Positions 51,628-60,735 of a DNA stretch of 64,000 bases are shown here, one piece after another (within the stretch, counting starts at the first letter, position 1; every line of letters starts with the position of its first letter). The stretch comes from Flavobacterium sp. H122 (GTDB taxonomy: Bacteria; Bacteroidota; Bacteroidia; Flavobacteriales; Flavobacteriaceae), in the NCBI RefSeq assembly GCF_004959765.1, contig NZ_SJZD01000012.1, positions 1 to 64,000 of the forward strand, in the 5' to 3' direction. A program made the translations under genes and the position numbers. Under the pieces are notes generated by a model. The model was not told the origin of the DNA, did not search any database, and saw nothing but the letters and a program-made list of their open reading frames with translations.

Positions 51628-52710
51628 ATGAGAATTGTACAGTTGATAGATAGCTTAGAAGCGGGTGGTGCTGAACGTATGGCTGTGAATTATGCTAATA
51701 CACTGCTGTCTTATACCAAATTTTCCGGTTTAGTAGTGACTAGAAAGGAAGGTTTGCTGAAGGATAAGGTAAAATCTGATGTAGGTTATTTGTTTTTAAA
51801 TCGAAAAAAAACATTGGATTTTAAAGCAATACTCTCATTAAGAAATTTTTTGATTGCTAACAAAGTTACACATATACAGGCGCATAGTTCTTCTTTTTTT
51901 ATGGCTGTTATTGCTAAAATATTCATTCCTGATTTAAAGATTATTTGGCATGATCATTATGGTAAGGCAGAACAGTTAAATGATAGAAGTTACTTTTTAT
52001 TAAAACTGTTTTCTTTGTTTTTTTACCGAATAATTTCAGTAAATCAGATATTGAAGAATTGGGCTGAACAAAAACTTTGGTGTTCTAAAGTGACGTATCT
52101 GCCAAATTTTGTAATGTTCGAAAAGGAAATTGAGGATCCATTCGAATTGAAAGGTGTTGAAGGGAAAAGAATTATCTGTTTGGCTAATCTCCGGCCTCAA
52201 AAAAATCATGATATGTTAATTGATATAGCCTATGAAATAGCACAAGAATTTCCTGAGTGGTCATTTCATTTCGTGGGACAGGATAATAATGATGATTGTT
52301 CTCAAAAGATAAGGGATAAGATAAGAGAATTTGAATTAGAAGACAATGTCTTTATTTATGGTAGTGTTTCTTCGGTTCAAACCGTAGTAGAGCAATGTCA
52401 GATTGGAGTTTTGTCTTCCGTTTCGGAAGGACTTCCATTAACACTTTTAGAGTATGGAAAAGCGTCGTTGCCTGTTGTGGTTACAGCAGTAGGAGAAATA
52501 CCTTCAATTATAAACGAGAATAATGGATTTTGTGTTTCGAGTGGTGATAAATATGCTTTTTCTCAAGGTCTGAAACAATTGATAAATGACGAAATTCTCA
52601 GAAGAAAATTAGGAGAGCATTTAAAAAATAAAGTAGAAACAGAATTTGGAGTGAAAAATATAATGGCCAATTTTATTAGTTTTGTAAATCATGGAAGAAC
52701 AAGCATATAA
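51628..52710 (+). CDS. GT4-family glycosyltransferase
   Basis: A 360-residue GT-B enzyme with MRIVQLIDSLEAGGAERMAV (the classical glycine-rich start), IIWHDHYGKAEQLN, YLPNFV, IICLANLRPQKNHDMLIDIA, WSFHFVGQDNNDDCSQKI, and ILSSVSEGLPLTLLEYGKAS then LPVVVTAVGEIPSII. It overlaps the ligase gene by 20 bases. Sugar unknown. Confidence 0.92.
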   Translation: MRIVQLIDSLEAGGAERMAVNYANTLLSYTKFSGLVVTRKEGLLKDKVKSDVGYLFLNRKKTLDFKAILSLRNFLIANKVTHIQAHSSSFFMAVIAKIFIPDLKIIWHDHYGKAEQLNDRSYFLLKLFSLFFYRIISVNQILKNWAEQKLWCSKVTYLPNFVMFEKEIEDPFELKGVEGKRIICLANLRPQKNHDMLIDIAYEIAQEFPEWSFHFVGQDNNDDCSQKIRDKIREFELEDNVFIYGSVSSVQTVVEQCQIGVLSSVSEGLPLTLLEYGKASLPVVVTAVGEIPSIINENNGFCVSSGDKYAFSQGLKQLINDEILRRKLGEHLKNKVETEFGVKNIMANFISFVNHGRTSI

Positions 52711-54055
52711 AGGCTATTTAAAATATTACTTTTTCCACTTTATCATAGGAGTTATAATTTTTGTCATGCCTTTTTTGTCAAAAATATATAGTCCATTGAT
52801 TTTTTTGTTTGGGATTTACGCAATCCATAAAAAGCAAAATAAAAATCACGAAGCTTTACTGATATCTGCCTATGTTGTGGGGGCTGAGGTATTGTTAAGA
52901 ATGACCGGAGGAATGTATTTTAATGAGTATGGAAAGTATTCAATAATTATATTCATGTTATTAGGAATGTATTATAAAGGTATTTCGAAAAGCGCATTCT
53001 GGTACCTTATTTTTATCGGATTGTTAATTCCTTCTATCATCAACGCTCCTTCAGTGCTTAATTATCGTACAGATGTCAGGAAAGCTATTGCATTTAACAT
53101 CTCAGGACCTGTATGTCTGGCAATTTCAGCTTTGTACTGCTATAAATCAAAAATAACTTTTGATGGAATGAAAAGGGTAATTCTTTATATAGGATATCCA
53201 TTGTTGGCCATTTTGACATATGTAGTTTTATACAATCCAAGTATTAAGGAAGTAGTAACGAGTACCCAATCTAATTTTGAAACTTCCGGGGGGTTTGGTC
53301 CTAATCAAATGTCTACTGTTTTAGGGTTAGGGATGTTTGTCTTTTTTGTTCAATTTTTATTGAACTCAAAAAATAAGTTAGAACTTCTGATAAACGGAGG
53401 TATAATGATAATTTTTGCTTACCGGTGTCTGGTTACTTTTTCAAGAGGCGGAATGTTATGTGCATTAGTAATGATTGGTATATTGGTCTTTATTACTTTT
53501 TTTAAAACTAATAGAGGAGGCAAATTAAAAATTGGAATTATTGGAATATTAGTTTTTTTTGCCGGAACTTTAATCTGGGGATATAGTTTAATACAAACGA
53601 ACGGTTTAATTGAAAAACGCTATGCTAATCAGGATGCAAGAGGAAGAGTCAAAGAATCTCAATTGAGCGGGAGAGAAGAAATCGCTAAGACTGAATTGAA
53701 GATGTTTCTGGATAATCCAATTTTTGGAGTTGGAGTTGGTAAGAATAAAGAATACAGAGAAGAAGTTACGGGAATTGTTGCTGCATCACATAATGAAATT
53801 ACACGTATGCTGGCAGAACACGGAATGTTAGGAGTAATGGGGTTGGCTATTCTTTTTTTTATACCGGTTTTTAATTTATTAGGCAATAAACAACACATTT
53901 TTTTACTGTCTTTTTTTGTTTTTTGGCTTTTAACTATTAACCATGCCGCAATGCGTATTGCTGCCCCGGCTTTTATTTATGCACTTAGTCTTTTAAAAGT
54001 TAATTTTGATATTGGGAAAGAAGATACTTTACATAGGGAATCAACTATCGGGTAA
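52691..54055 (+). CDS. O-antigen ligase/polymerase family protein (Wzy_C)
   Basis: A 454-residue polytopic membrane protein with about ten helices and the Wzy_C/WaaL periplasmic loop signature LDNPIFGVGVGKNKEYREEV followed by ASHNEITRMLAEHGMLGVMG (N-P-x-x-G-x-G and H-N-x-x-x-x-x-x-x-E-x-G). GGFGPNQMSTVLGLGMFVFF and VTFSRGGMLCALVMIG are also family-like. In a locus with an ABC exporter no Wzy polymerase is needed, so ligation of the exported glycan to lipid A core or another lipid is the likelier job. A polymerase role cannot be excluded. Confidence 0.87.
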   Translation: MEEQAYKGYLKYYFFHFIIGVIIFVMPFLSKIYSPLIFLFGIYAIHKKQNKNHEALLISAYVVGAEVLLRMTGGMYFNEYGKYSIIIFMLLGMYYKGISKSAFWYLIFIGLLIPSIINAPSVLNYRTDVRKAIAFNISGPVCLAISALYCYKSKITFDGMKRVILYIGYPLLAILTYVVLYNPSIKEVVTSTQSNFETSGGFGPNQMSTVLGLGMFVFFVQFLLNSKNKLELLINGGIMIIFAYRCLVTFSRGGMLCALVMIGILVFITFFKTNRGGKLKIGIIGILVFFAGTLIWGYSLIQTNGLIEKRYANQDARGRVKESQLSGREEIAKTELKMFLDNPIFGVGVGKNKEYREEVTGIVAASHNEITRMLAEHGMLGVMGLAILFFIPVFNLLGNKQHIFLLSFFVFWLLTINHAAMRIAAPAFIYALSLLKVNFDIGKEDTLHRESTIG

Positions 54056-55034
54056 AGGACGTAATGTGTCAACGATTGATACATTGGGTTCGCAATTAAG
54101 AGAGGAAGGCTTTCGAATGGTCACTGCATCCTCAAAACAGAATATGATGTGGAGAATGCTGGATATGTTGTATGCGGTAGTACAATATAGAAAAGAAGCT
54201 TCTTTTGTTTTAATTGACACCTATAGTACATCGGCATTTTGGTATGCTTTTTTTACAAGCCAGCTATGCAGGTTGTTTGGCTTAAAATATATTCCTATTC
54301 TGCATGGGGGTAATTTACCTTATAGAGTTAAAAATAATCCCTGGTTATCCCGATTGATCTTTAAAAACGCGTATCGCAGCGTAGCACCTTCAAATTATTT
54401 GAAATATGAATTTGAAAGCGCAGGATATAATAATATAGTACATATTCCAAATACAATTGAACTTCAAAATTACCTTTATAAAGAACGAAAAGATATACAG
54501 CCCAAATTATTGTGGGTCCGTGCATTTGCAGGTATTTACAATCCCAAAATGGCAATTGATGTTCTCAATAAGCTGAGAAAAAATTATCCTGAGGCTGAAT
54601 TATGTATGGTGGGGCCTGATAAAGACGGTTCGCTTGAAAAAACAAAAAATTATGCGCAATCGCTTGATTTGAAGGTTACTTTCACAGGAGGTTTAAGTAA
54701 ACAGGAATGGATTTTACTGTCCCAAAAATATGATGTCTTTATTAATACAACACATTTTGACAATACACCCGTAAGTGTTATTGAAGCAATGGCTCTGGGA
54801 CTGCCTGTAGTCAGTACAAATGTAGGTGGCATTCCTTTTCTGCTCGATGTGGGAAATGATTCGTTTTTGGTTAATGATAATGATTTAGAAATGATGGTTG
54901 TTAAAATTGAATTTTTAATGAAAAACCCTGACGAAGTTTCGCGCTTGACCGGAAATGCATTACAAAAAGCCAAGCATTTTGATTGGCACCATGTAAAAAA
55001 GGATTGGCTTGCTTTATTAAACGAATCAAAATAA
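54012..55034 (+). CDS. GT4-family glycosyltransferase
   Basis: A 340-residue GT-B enzyme with GKKILYIGNQLSGKGRNVST, FVLIDTYSTSAFWYAFFTSQ, YIPILHGGNLPYRVKNNPWL, RSVAPSNYLKYEFESAGYNN, VHIPNTIEL, LLWVRAFAGIYNPKMAIDVL and DNTPVSVIEAMALGLPVVST. The start must be a TTG (54012 gives MGKKILY; 54006 is possible), lying inside the ligase gene; no suitable ATG exists. It is the last transferase before the initiating enzyme gene, with a 170-base gap in between. Confidence 0.87.
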   Translation: MGKKILYIGNQLSGKGRNVSTIDTLGSQLREEGFRMVTASSKQNMMWRMLDMLYAVVQYRKEASFVLIDTYSTSAFWYAFFTSQLCRLFGLKYIPILHGGNLPYRVKNNPWLSRLIFKNAYRSVAPSNYLKYEFESAGYNNIVHIPNTIELQNYLYKERKDIQPKLLWVRAFAGIYNPKMAIDVLNKLRKNYPEAELCMVGPDKDGSLEKTKNYAQSLDLKVTFTGGLSKQEWILLSQKYDVFINTTHFDNTPVSVIEAMALGLPVVSTNVGGIPFLLDVGNDSFLVNDNDLEMMVVKIEFLMKNPDEVSRLTGNALQKAKHFDWHHVKKDWLALLNESK

Positions 55035-55204
55035 TATTAAGGGATTTTTTGAAATTTTGTAAATTACTGTTTTTTAGTTAGTTATGGAGATAAAAAAACC
55101 ATGGTTAACTTATAATCTGATTAATGACAAGTCACGTAAACGAAAACAAAAAAAACTTCGTTATTCTTAAAAAAAAGTTAATTTGCGTTAGTAGTTTTTA
55201 ATGT

Positions 55205-56599
55205 ATGACCAAAAGTAAAAAAATCCATTTCGAAATTTCTGAACGTAAGATATTATTGCGGATTTTTGACATACTTTTAGTTTTGCTGTTATTGTATTTT
55301 GTAGGGGTTTATACCGATTTTAATTATTTTAAAATTTCAGCCGAAAACTTCTATTGGACAATTGTATTGTCATTGTACCTGCTTTTTTTTGGAACAGTTT
55401 TCGAAATGTACCACTTGCCCACGGCAAGTAATCAGTATGCAATTATAAAGAGTATTGTGTTGACCAGTTCGGTAACGGTTCTAACGTATCTGCTGACTCC
55501 TTTTTATACGCCGTCACTTCCTGAAAACAGACTGCAGATTATTTTGTTTTATCTCACTATTGGGTTTGCACTCTTGGGTTGGCGTTTATTGTATGTTAAG
55601 TTTCTGGCATCAACAAGATTTACAAAAAGAGCTGTAATTGTTTGTGCTGACAGTGAGTTGGTTGAGCTTGTAAACGGATTGCAGAGAAATGACCCTCATT
55701 ATCATATAACAGGTTTTTTAAATCTTAAACCAAGTCAAAATAGATTTCAGAAAATTGCTAAAATCGATTCGGTTACGATTGAGGATTTGGTATCTTATAT
55801 AGAAGAAAATCATATATCCGAAATTGTTATTGCATCACAAAATACCGAAGGAATAACAGTGGAATTGTACAATAAGCTTTTGTATTTGTTGGAACAGGGC
55901 TTTTTGATCAGAGAATATACCCAGGTTTATGAAAGCATAACCAGACGTATCCCTGTGCAATTTGTAGCAAGGGATTTTTACCGTTATTTCCCTTTTTCAC
56001 GAAGTAACCAAAATCAATTGTATTTAATGTCTGTTCGTTTAGGGGAGATCATAGTTTCCCTTGTTGGTTTGTTGTGTGGGTTACTGATTCTTCCTTTAGT
56101 GTTGGTTGGAAACTTGATGGCTAATAGAGGACCCTTGTTTTATATGCAGGAACGTGTAGGTAAAAACGGTGAAATTTTTAAAATAGTAAAACTCCGTTCT
56201 ATGGTTATCAACGCCGAAAGCAACGGGGCAGTTTTTGCAAAAGCAAATGATGTCAGGATAACTGGTTTCGGAAAGTTTTTAAGAAAAACAAGATTAGATG
56301 AAGTGCCTCAGTTTATAAATGTATTGAAAGGCGATATGGCAATAATTGGTCCCCGACCGGAACGCCCTGTTTTTGTGAAGGAAATTGCTAAAATGATGCC
56401 TTTTTACGAAACCCGTCATATTATTAAACCTGGATTGACTGGTTGGGCACAAGTAAATTATTCATATGGTGAGACTTTGCAGGATAGCCTGATAAAACTG
56501 CAATACGATTTATATTACATCAAACACAGAAGCGTATTCTTGGATGTAAGTATTGTTGTGAAAACAATCAGTACTGTACTTTTTTACAGAGGACAGTAA
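55205..56599 (+). CDS. undecaprenyl-phosphate sugar-phosphate transferase (WcaJ/polyisoprenyl-PGT)
   Basis: A 464-residue initiating enzyme. Four N-terminal helices (about 15-115) and a CoA-binding-like middle (TKRAVIVCADSELVELVNGL; LVSYIEENHISEIVIASQNT) precede the C-terminal PGT domain. That domain has a re-entrant helix, RGPLFYMQERVGKNGEIFKI, VKLRSM, FLRKTRLDEVPQFINVLKGD (catalytic D-E) and MAIIGPRPERP, KPGLTGWAQVNYSYG. It links the first sugar phosphate to undecaprenyl phosphate and starts the glycan whose export needs Wzm/Wzt. It closes the operon; a convergent gene begins 78 bases on. Confidence 0.93.
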   Translation: MTKSKKIHFEISERKILLRIFDILLVLLLLYFVGVYTDFNYFKISAENFYWTIVLSLYLLFFGTVFEMYHLPTASNQYAIIKSIVLTSSVTVLTYLLTPFYTPSLPENRLQIILFYLTIGFALLGWRLLYVKFLASTRFTKRAVIVCADSELVELVNGLQRNDPHYHITGFLNLKPSQNRFQKIAKIDSVTIEDLVSYIEENHISEIVIASQNTEGITVELYNKLLYLLEQGFLIREYTQVYESITRRIPVQFVARDFYRYFPFSRSNQNQLYLMSVRLGEIIVSLVGLLCGLLILPLVLVGNLMANRGPLFYMQERVGKNGEIFKIVKLRSMVINAESNGAVFAKANDVRITGFGKFLRKTRLDEVPQFINVLKGDMAIIGPRPERPVFVKEIAKMMPFYETRHIIKPGLTGWAQVNYSYGETLQDSLIKLQYDLYYIKHRSVFLDVSIVVKTISTVLFYRGQ

Positions 56600-56677
56600 T
56601 GTAATTGTTCATTGTTCAAAGCAAAATTTTCAATATATCGATATATAAAATCATGCATTGAAGGTCTTTGAGGATTT

Positions 56678-57802
56678 TTAAAGATTATGTGGTTGTATTT
56701 TTTTCTGAAGAAACTTTCTAAGTAAAATAATTCCGGTTGCTATCAGAATCGGACTTACAATAGCAAGATGAATCTTGGTAAACATATATAAAGCATATAC
56801 TGCCAGGAATAATAAGCATACCAGACTCCATTTTTTTAGTGAAGCAGTGTTATTCTTTATGCTGTGATAAACAAAAACCAAATACAATGGATTAAACAAT
56901 AAAATGTTGTAATTCCAAAGTACTTCACGATGCTCTGAATATAAACTGACAGTAAAAAGAAACAGTCCGGTTAACGAAAGTACCGATAAATAAATGTTGG
57001 TCAGCCATTTTTTATTCAATACGATAATAAGAAGCAACAAAATACTCAATGGAAATACACTGTTCAAAAAAGAAAAACTTTTTTCAGGCCTTTGAGCTGT
57101 AAATAATGCTTCCGGATTTCCGGCTAATGGCTTTCCATTGTGTTTGCATGTTTCTAAAACTTTCATCAAGTCCAGTGGTAAGAACAATGCCTTTGCCTGT
57201 TTGTCAGGTCTGTGGCCAAAAATAATATTAATGCCAAAGTTCAGATAAAACAGGTTTTTTTGGTAGCCGTATAAAACCTCACGATAGCTCTCGTTTTTAT
57301 GAAGTGTATTTTGGATAGGTTTGTCCTTCAATACTTCATTGACAATATCAATTACTTTTGTGGTACAATTCCTGTCTATAAATTTATAAGTGTAGAATTT
57401 TTCTTCACTAAAAACAGAATGATTTAATTTCTCAAACAGCTGTTGTTTTTCTGTTTGTGTTAAATGCAGCTTTTGTTCGTAAATAGATCTGTTTTCATCC
57501 TGATAACTGTATTCAAACTGACTGTAAGGATAAACAGCGGCATAATATTGCAAATCGCCTTTGGTGAATTTTAATAAAAAATTAGGTGTGGTAAAATCAA
57601 ACATTCCATAATTGTAAACCACATCAAATCCTGATATTGAGTCTTTCACCCGCAAAGCTGTGTGTCCGTAAAGTGTATGGGATTCTTCCGCTGTACCCAC
57701 AGTAAGTATGCTTAAAACAGCTTTTTCAGATAAATTGGGGATTTGTGAAAAACTATAAAACGACTGAAGTAAAACTAGTATGGAAATTAATTTTTTAATC
57801 AT
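56678..57802 (-). CDS. DUF4105 family membrane protein
   Basis: A 374-residue protein with a signal peptide (LISILVLLQSFYSFSQ) and a ~220-residue periplasmic domain of the DUF4105 type: LTVGTAEESHTLYGHTALRV, NYGMFDFTTPNFLLKFTKGD, LQYYAAVYPYSQF, QENRSIYEQ-like DENRSIYEQKLHLT, and FIDRNCTTKVIDIVNEVL. Four C-terminal helices follow. Enzymatic activity is unknown; the H and C residues (YGHTALR, RNCTT) resemble a papain/NlpC-like arrangement, which is speculation. It is co-directional with, and 23 bases after, the PorV/PorQ-family gene. Confidence 0.85.
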   Translation of the reverse strand: MIKKLISILVLLQSFYSFSQIPNLSEKAVLSILTVGTAEESHTLYGHTALRVKDSISGFDVVYNYGMFDFTTPNFLLKFTKGDLQYYAAVYPYSQFEYSYQDENRSIYEQKLHLTQTEKQQLFEKLNHSVFSEEKFYTYKFIDRNCTTKVIDIVNEVLKDKPIQNTLHKNESYREVLYGYQKNLFYLNFGINIIFGHRPDKQAKALFLPLDLMKVLETCKHNGKPLAGNPEALFTAQRPEKSFSFLNSVFPLSILLLLIIVLNKKWLTNIYLSVLSLTGLFLFTVSLYSEHREVLWNYNILLFNPLYLVFVYHSIKNNTASLKKWSLVCLLFLAVYALYMFTKIHLAIVSPILIATGIILLRKFLQKKIQPHNL

Positions 57803-57825
57803 CTTTAATGTCTTTTGTCCTTTCT

Positions 57826-58902
57826 TTATCTGAAGATTGATAAATCTATTTTTACCGAAAAGACATTGGAATACAATGCGGCACTTTGGTTTCCTAAATC
57901 TGTTAAGGCATAATCAACCGAGATACCTTTGTAATGAAATCCAAGGCCAATATTGGGCTGGAAACTGACTTTTTCACTTCCGTCAAGCTGTAAAGAATTT
58001 TGAAAATTTCCGGCACCGGCTCTGACAAATGCTAAATTATTATAACCAAACTCAAATCCTATTGCCGGGGCTATACTTACAGCACTGGTTGAAATAATGT
58101 CATTTGTCTGTTGGAATTCCATGTTCAGATTTGTCGCTGCAAGAAGACTCATATCGTTATGGAAATCAAATTTTTTAGAAAGGCCAAATTGTGCTTTCGG
58201 CAAAGTAATTTCATTTGTTTCAGGTAAGTCCTGATTTTGAAACTGATTTTGAGTCTGGGCGTCCTGAATTTTTTTAAATTCTTCCTCGTTGATATTCCAA
58301 ATGTTGTATGTAGTTGTGATATCACGAAGCATTACTCCGAATTTCCAGTCGTTTTTTTCGAACTGCATTCCAAAATCAAAACCAAACCCCCATGAACTGG
58401 CAAAATCACCTATGATACGGCGAATCACTTTGGCATTTACACCATATTGAAGTCCTTGTATAGGAAGTTTGCGCGCATAGGAAAAAGTAACTCCGTAATC
58501 AGCTGCGGAAAACAAACTGATCCGGTTATAATCTATGTTGCCGTTTGAATCGATTAATTGTGTGGTGTTTAGGATGTCATCAACCCCAAAACGTATCATC
58601 GAAGCACCCCAGGCACTTCTGTCGTCTATCTTTTTTGCATAAGCGGCATAATCGTATTGTGCAATGTTGGCAAAATAACTGGCATGCATTAATGAAAGTT
58701 CACTGTCTTCAATTTGTAAAAGCCCGGTAGGATTCCAGTAGCCTGAATTTACATCACCTGTATGCGAAACCATAGCATTGGCCATACCAAATGCACGCGC
58801 ATCGACTCCTATATTCATAAACTCGTTAGAATATTTACGGGCCGTTTGTGAATTTGTTAATTCAAATACTAAAATAAATACAAATAATAGTAACTTTTTC
58901 AA
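57826..58902 (-). CDS. PorV/PorQ-family outer-membrane beta-barrel protein
   Basis: A 358-residue protein with a signal peptide (LLLFVFILVFELTNSQ) and the family opening YSNEFMNIGVDARAFGMANA followed by MVSHTGDVNSGYWNPTGLLQ. The remainder alternates amphipathic strands typical of a barrel (YGVTFSYARKLPIQGLQYGV; WKFGVMLRDITTTYNIWNIN) and ends in a basic aromatic residue pair. It belongs to the UPF0164/PorV-like group related to FadL barrels. True PorV of the type IX system has a different N-terminal block, so this is a paralogue and not called porV. Confidence 0.85.
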   Translation of the reverse strand: MKKLLLFVFILVFELTNSQTARKYSNEFMNIGVDARAFGMANAMVSHTGDVNSGYWNPTGLLQIEDSELSLMHASYFANIAQYDYAAYAKKIDDRSAWGASMIRFGVDDILNTTQLIDSNGNIDYNRISLFSAADYGVTFSYARKLPIQGLQYGVNAKVIRRIIGDFASSWGFGFDFGMQFEKNDWKFGVMLRDITTTYNIWNINEEEFKKIQDAQTQNQFQNQDLPETNEITLPKAQFGLSKKFDFHNDMSLLAATNLNMEFQQTNDIISTSAVSIAPAIGFEFGYNNLAFVRAGAGNFQNSLQLDGSEKVSFQPNIGLGFHYKGISVDYALTDLGNQSAALYSNVFSVKIDLSIFR

Positions 58903-58975
58903 TGCATTGAAATTTTAGCAAAGATGATATAAAAATCTGATATAATAAACTCTGTAACTTATAAACTTATTGTGT

Positions 58976-58983
58976 TACATTTG
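58976..58983 (+). promoter_or_regulatory. putative -7 box of the pssA operon
   Basis: TACATTTG is an exact TAnnTTTG match 33 bases upstream of the ATG at 59017, in the divergent gap. The -33 position shows only CTG, a partial match to TTG. Confidence 0.5.
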
Positions 58984-59016
58984 TAAGATTAAAATTAAGG
59001 ATACAAACTCATATTT

Positions 59017-59757
59017 ATGTCAGTAAAATCACAAATCCCCAACATTATTACGCTTTTAAATTTATTTTCCGGTTGTGTTGCTATTGTTTTTGCTTCTCAG
59101 GCACATTTTGAACTTGCTTTTTTATTTGTGTGTTTAGGAATCTTTCTTGATTTTTTTGATGGATTTTTTGCCCGAATGTTTAAAGTACAAAGTGAACTAG
59201 GATTGCAGTTGGATTCACTGGCCGATATGGTTACAAGTGGAGTGACACCTGGTTTTGTGATGTTCCAAATGCTTTTGAAAACTTCGGGTGAGGAAAGCGT
59301 AATCAATATTCATTCATGGGATAATTCGGTGATGTTATTGCCTTTTTTAGGGTTTATTATAACTCTCGGAGCTTGTTTTCGATTGGCTAATTTTAATATA
59401 GACACTCGTCAAACCGATTCGTTTATTGGGTTGCCAACTCCGGCAAATACTTTGTTTATCATGAGTTTGCCATTAGTAATTCAGTATGGAACTATTGAAG
59501 TTATCCATTCACTTTTACATAATCCTTATGTGTTATTGGTAATTACTTTGTTGAGCGCCTATATTATGAATGCTGAAATTCCTTTATTTTCACTAAAAAT
59601 CAAGCAATTCAATTGGTCAAAAAATGCACTGCAGATTTTCTTTTTAGTATTTTCATTGATTTTGTTGATTTTCTTGCGTTATTCAGGAATTCCATTGATT
59701 ATCTTGGGCTATGTACTTTTATCAGTAATCAATAATTTGTTTTTGCAGAAGAAATAA
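59017..59757 (+). CDS. pssA: CDP-diacylglycerol-serine O-phosphatidyltransferase
   Basis: A 246-residue integral membrane enzyme with a perfect CDP-alcohol phosphatidyltransferase motif. DGFFARMFKVQSELGLQLDS plus LAD reads D-G-x2-A-R-x8-G-x3-D-x3-D at about residues 48-70. The N-terminus SVKSQIPNIITLLNLFSGCV is typical of PssA. About eight hydrophobic helices are present. It makes phosphatidylserine, the precursor of phosphatidylethanolamine, the main phospholipid in this phylum. Its stop is immediately followed by the ATG of the lysozyme gene, with no spacer. Confidence 0.95.
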   Translation: MSVKSQIPNIITLLNLFSGCVAIVFASQAHFELAFLFVCLGIFLDFFDGFFARMFKVQSELGLQLDSLADMVTSGVTPGFVMFQMLLKTSGEESVINIHSWDNSVMLLPFLGFIITLGACFRLANFNIDTRQTDSFIGLPTPANTLFIMSLPLVIQYGTIEVIHSLLHNPYVLLVITLLSAYIMNAEIPLFSLKIKQFNWSKNALQIFFLVFSLILLIFLRYSGIPLIILGYVLLSVINNLFLQKK

Positions 59758-60615
59758 ATGGCGCCAAAAGGTACTTCTAAAACTACCCGGAGAAAACCAC
59801 AGTCCAGACCTCAAAAAAAACAAGCACAGAAGACCTCTTTTTTTTCGAGTTCCCTTTTTTTTAAGTTGGTCATGCTGTTTGGTGTTGCAGTTGTTCTGTA
59901 TAGTCAAAAAAGTGTTTTTTCACGTTATTTAGGGTTTACTACTGATAAGATTATCTTTTCAGAAGCACGTTCCATGCCTATAGATAAAGTATTGGATGCA
60001 CATATTTCAAAATCTTTTGGAATTGATGTTTCTGAATATCAGGATAAAGTGGATTGGGATAAAGTGAAAGAAATTGAAGGTGGCTATCCTATTGAATTTG
60101 TCTTTTTGAGGGCAACGGTTGGAAATGAAAGAGCCGATAGAAAATTTAAAAAGTATTTTAAAAAGGCCAAAGAGAAAGGGTTTATTTGTGGTGCATATCA
60201 TTATTATCGCCCCAATGAAAATTCTATTGAACAGGCTGATAATTTTATAAAAAATGTGACTTTAGTTGAAGGTGACTTTCCTCCCGTATTAGATATTGAA
60301 AAATTGCCCAAAACACAATCAATAGAAAGACTTAAAGTGGGTTTGAAACGATGGTTGGAAAGGGTGGAAGCTCACTACGGTGTGAAACCTATTGTTTATA
60401 GCGGCGAAAGTTATTATGAAGACTTTTTAAGAGATGATTTTGAAGATTATCCTTTTTGGATAGCAAATTATACTGCTTTTTATAAAGATATTGAAGACGA
60501 ATGGTCTATCTGGCAATTTACAGAAACGGGAAAAGTAGCTGGAATTAAAGGCCCGGTTGATATCAATATCTACAACGGAAACTCTGTTGAAATGAAAGAA
60601 TTGTTGATTAGATGA
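59758..60615 (+). CDS. GH25 lysozyme/muramidase, membrane anchored
   Basis: A 285-residue protein. The basic N-terminus (TSKTTRRKPQSRPQKKQAQK) is followed by one transmembrane helix (about 35-57) and a GH25 domain: FGIDVSEYQDKVDWDKVK (first catalytic-site Asp), FVFLRATVG, ICGAYHYYRPNENSIEQADN, PPVLDIEKLP (the D-x-E catalytic pair), PIVYSGESYYEDFL, FWIANYT and EWSIWQFTETGKVAGIKGPV. It should cleave the MurNAc-GlcNAc bond of peptidoglycan from the periplasmic face. The start directly abuts pssA, so the two are co-transcribed. Confidence 0.93.
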   Translation: MAPKGTSKTTRRKPQSRPQKKQAQKTSFFSSSLFFKLVMLFGVAVVLYSQKSVFSRYLGFTTDKIIFSEARSMPIDKVLDAHISKSFGIDVSEYQDKVDWDKVKEIEGGYPIEFVFLRATVGNERADRKFKKYFKKAKEKGFICGAYHYYRPNENSIEQADNFIKNVTLVEGDFPPVLDIEKLPKTQSIERLKVGLKRWLERVEAHYGVKPIVYSGESYYEDFLRDDFEDYPFWIANYTAFYKDIEDEWSIWQFTETGKVAGIKGPVDINIYNGNSVEMKELLIR

Positions 60616-60735
60616 TTTAAAATAAACTGAAAATCAGTCACTTGTTAAAATGTCGTAAGAATGTCATATCTAATTCAAACATAAATTTTGGTGTTTTTTT
60701 GAGAAGCCATTATCCTTGCATTACAAATTTGAATT

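Noticed and set aside
55084-55170. 28-codon ORF (MEIKKPWLTYNLINDKSRKR...) in the gap before the initiating transferase gene
   Set aside because: Short, lysine-rich and AT-driven, with no recognisable family or coupling; probably chance. It could be a leader peptide but nothing supports that.
56633-56646. 14-bp palindrome ATATATCGATATAT between convergent genes
   Set aside because: Low-complexity AT symmetry expected by chance in this composition; no GC core or T tract for a terminator.
57826-58902. Calling this gene porV of the type IX secretion system
   Set aside because: Family-level similarity only; the N-terminal block and length differ from the PorV pattern and no other T9SS gene is adjacent.
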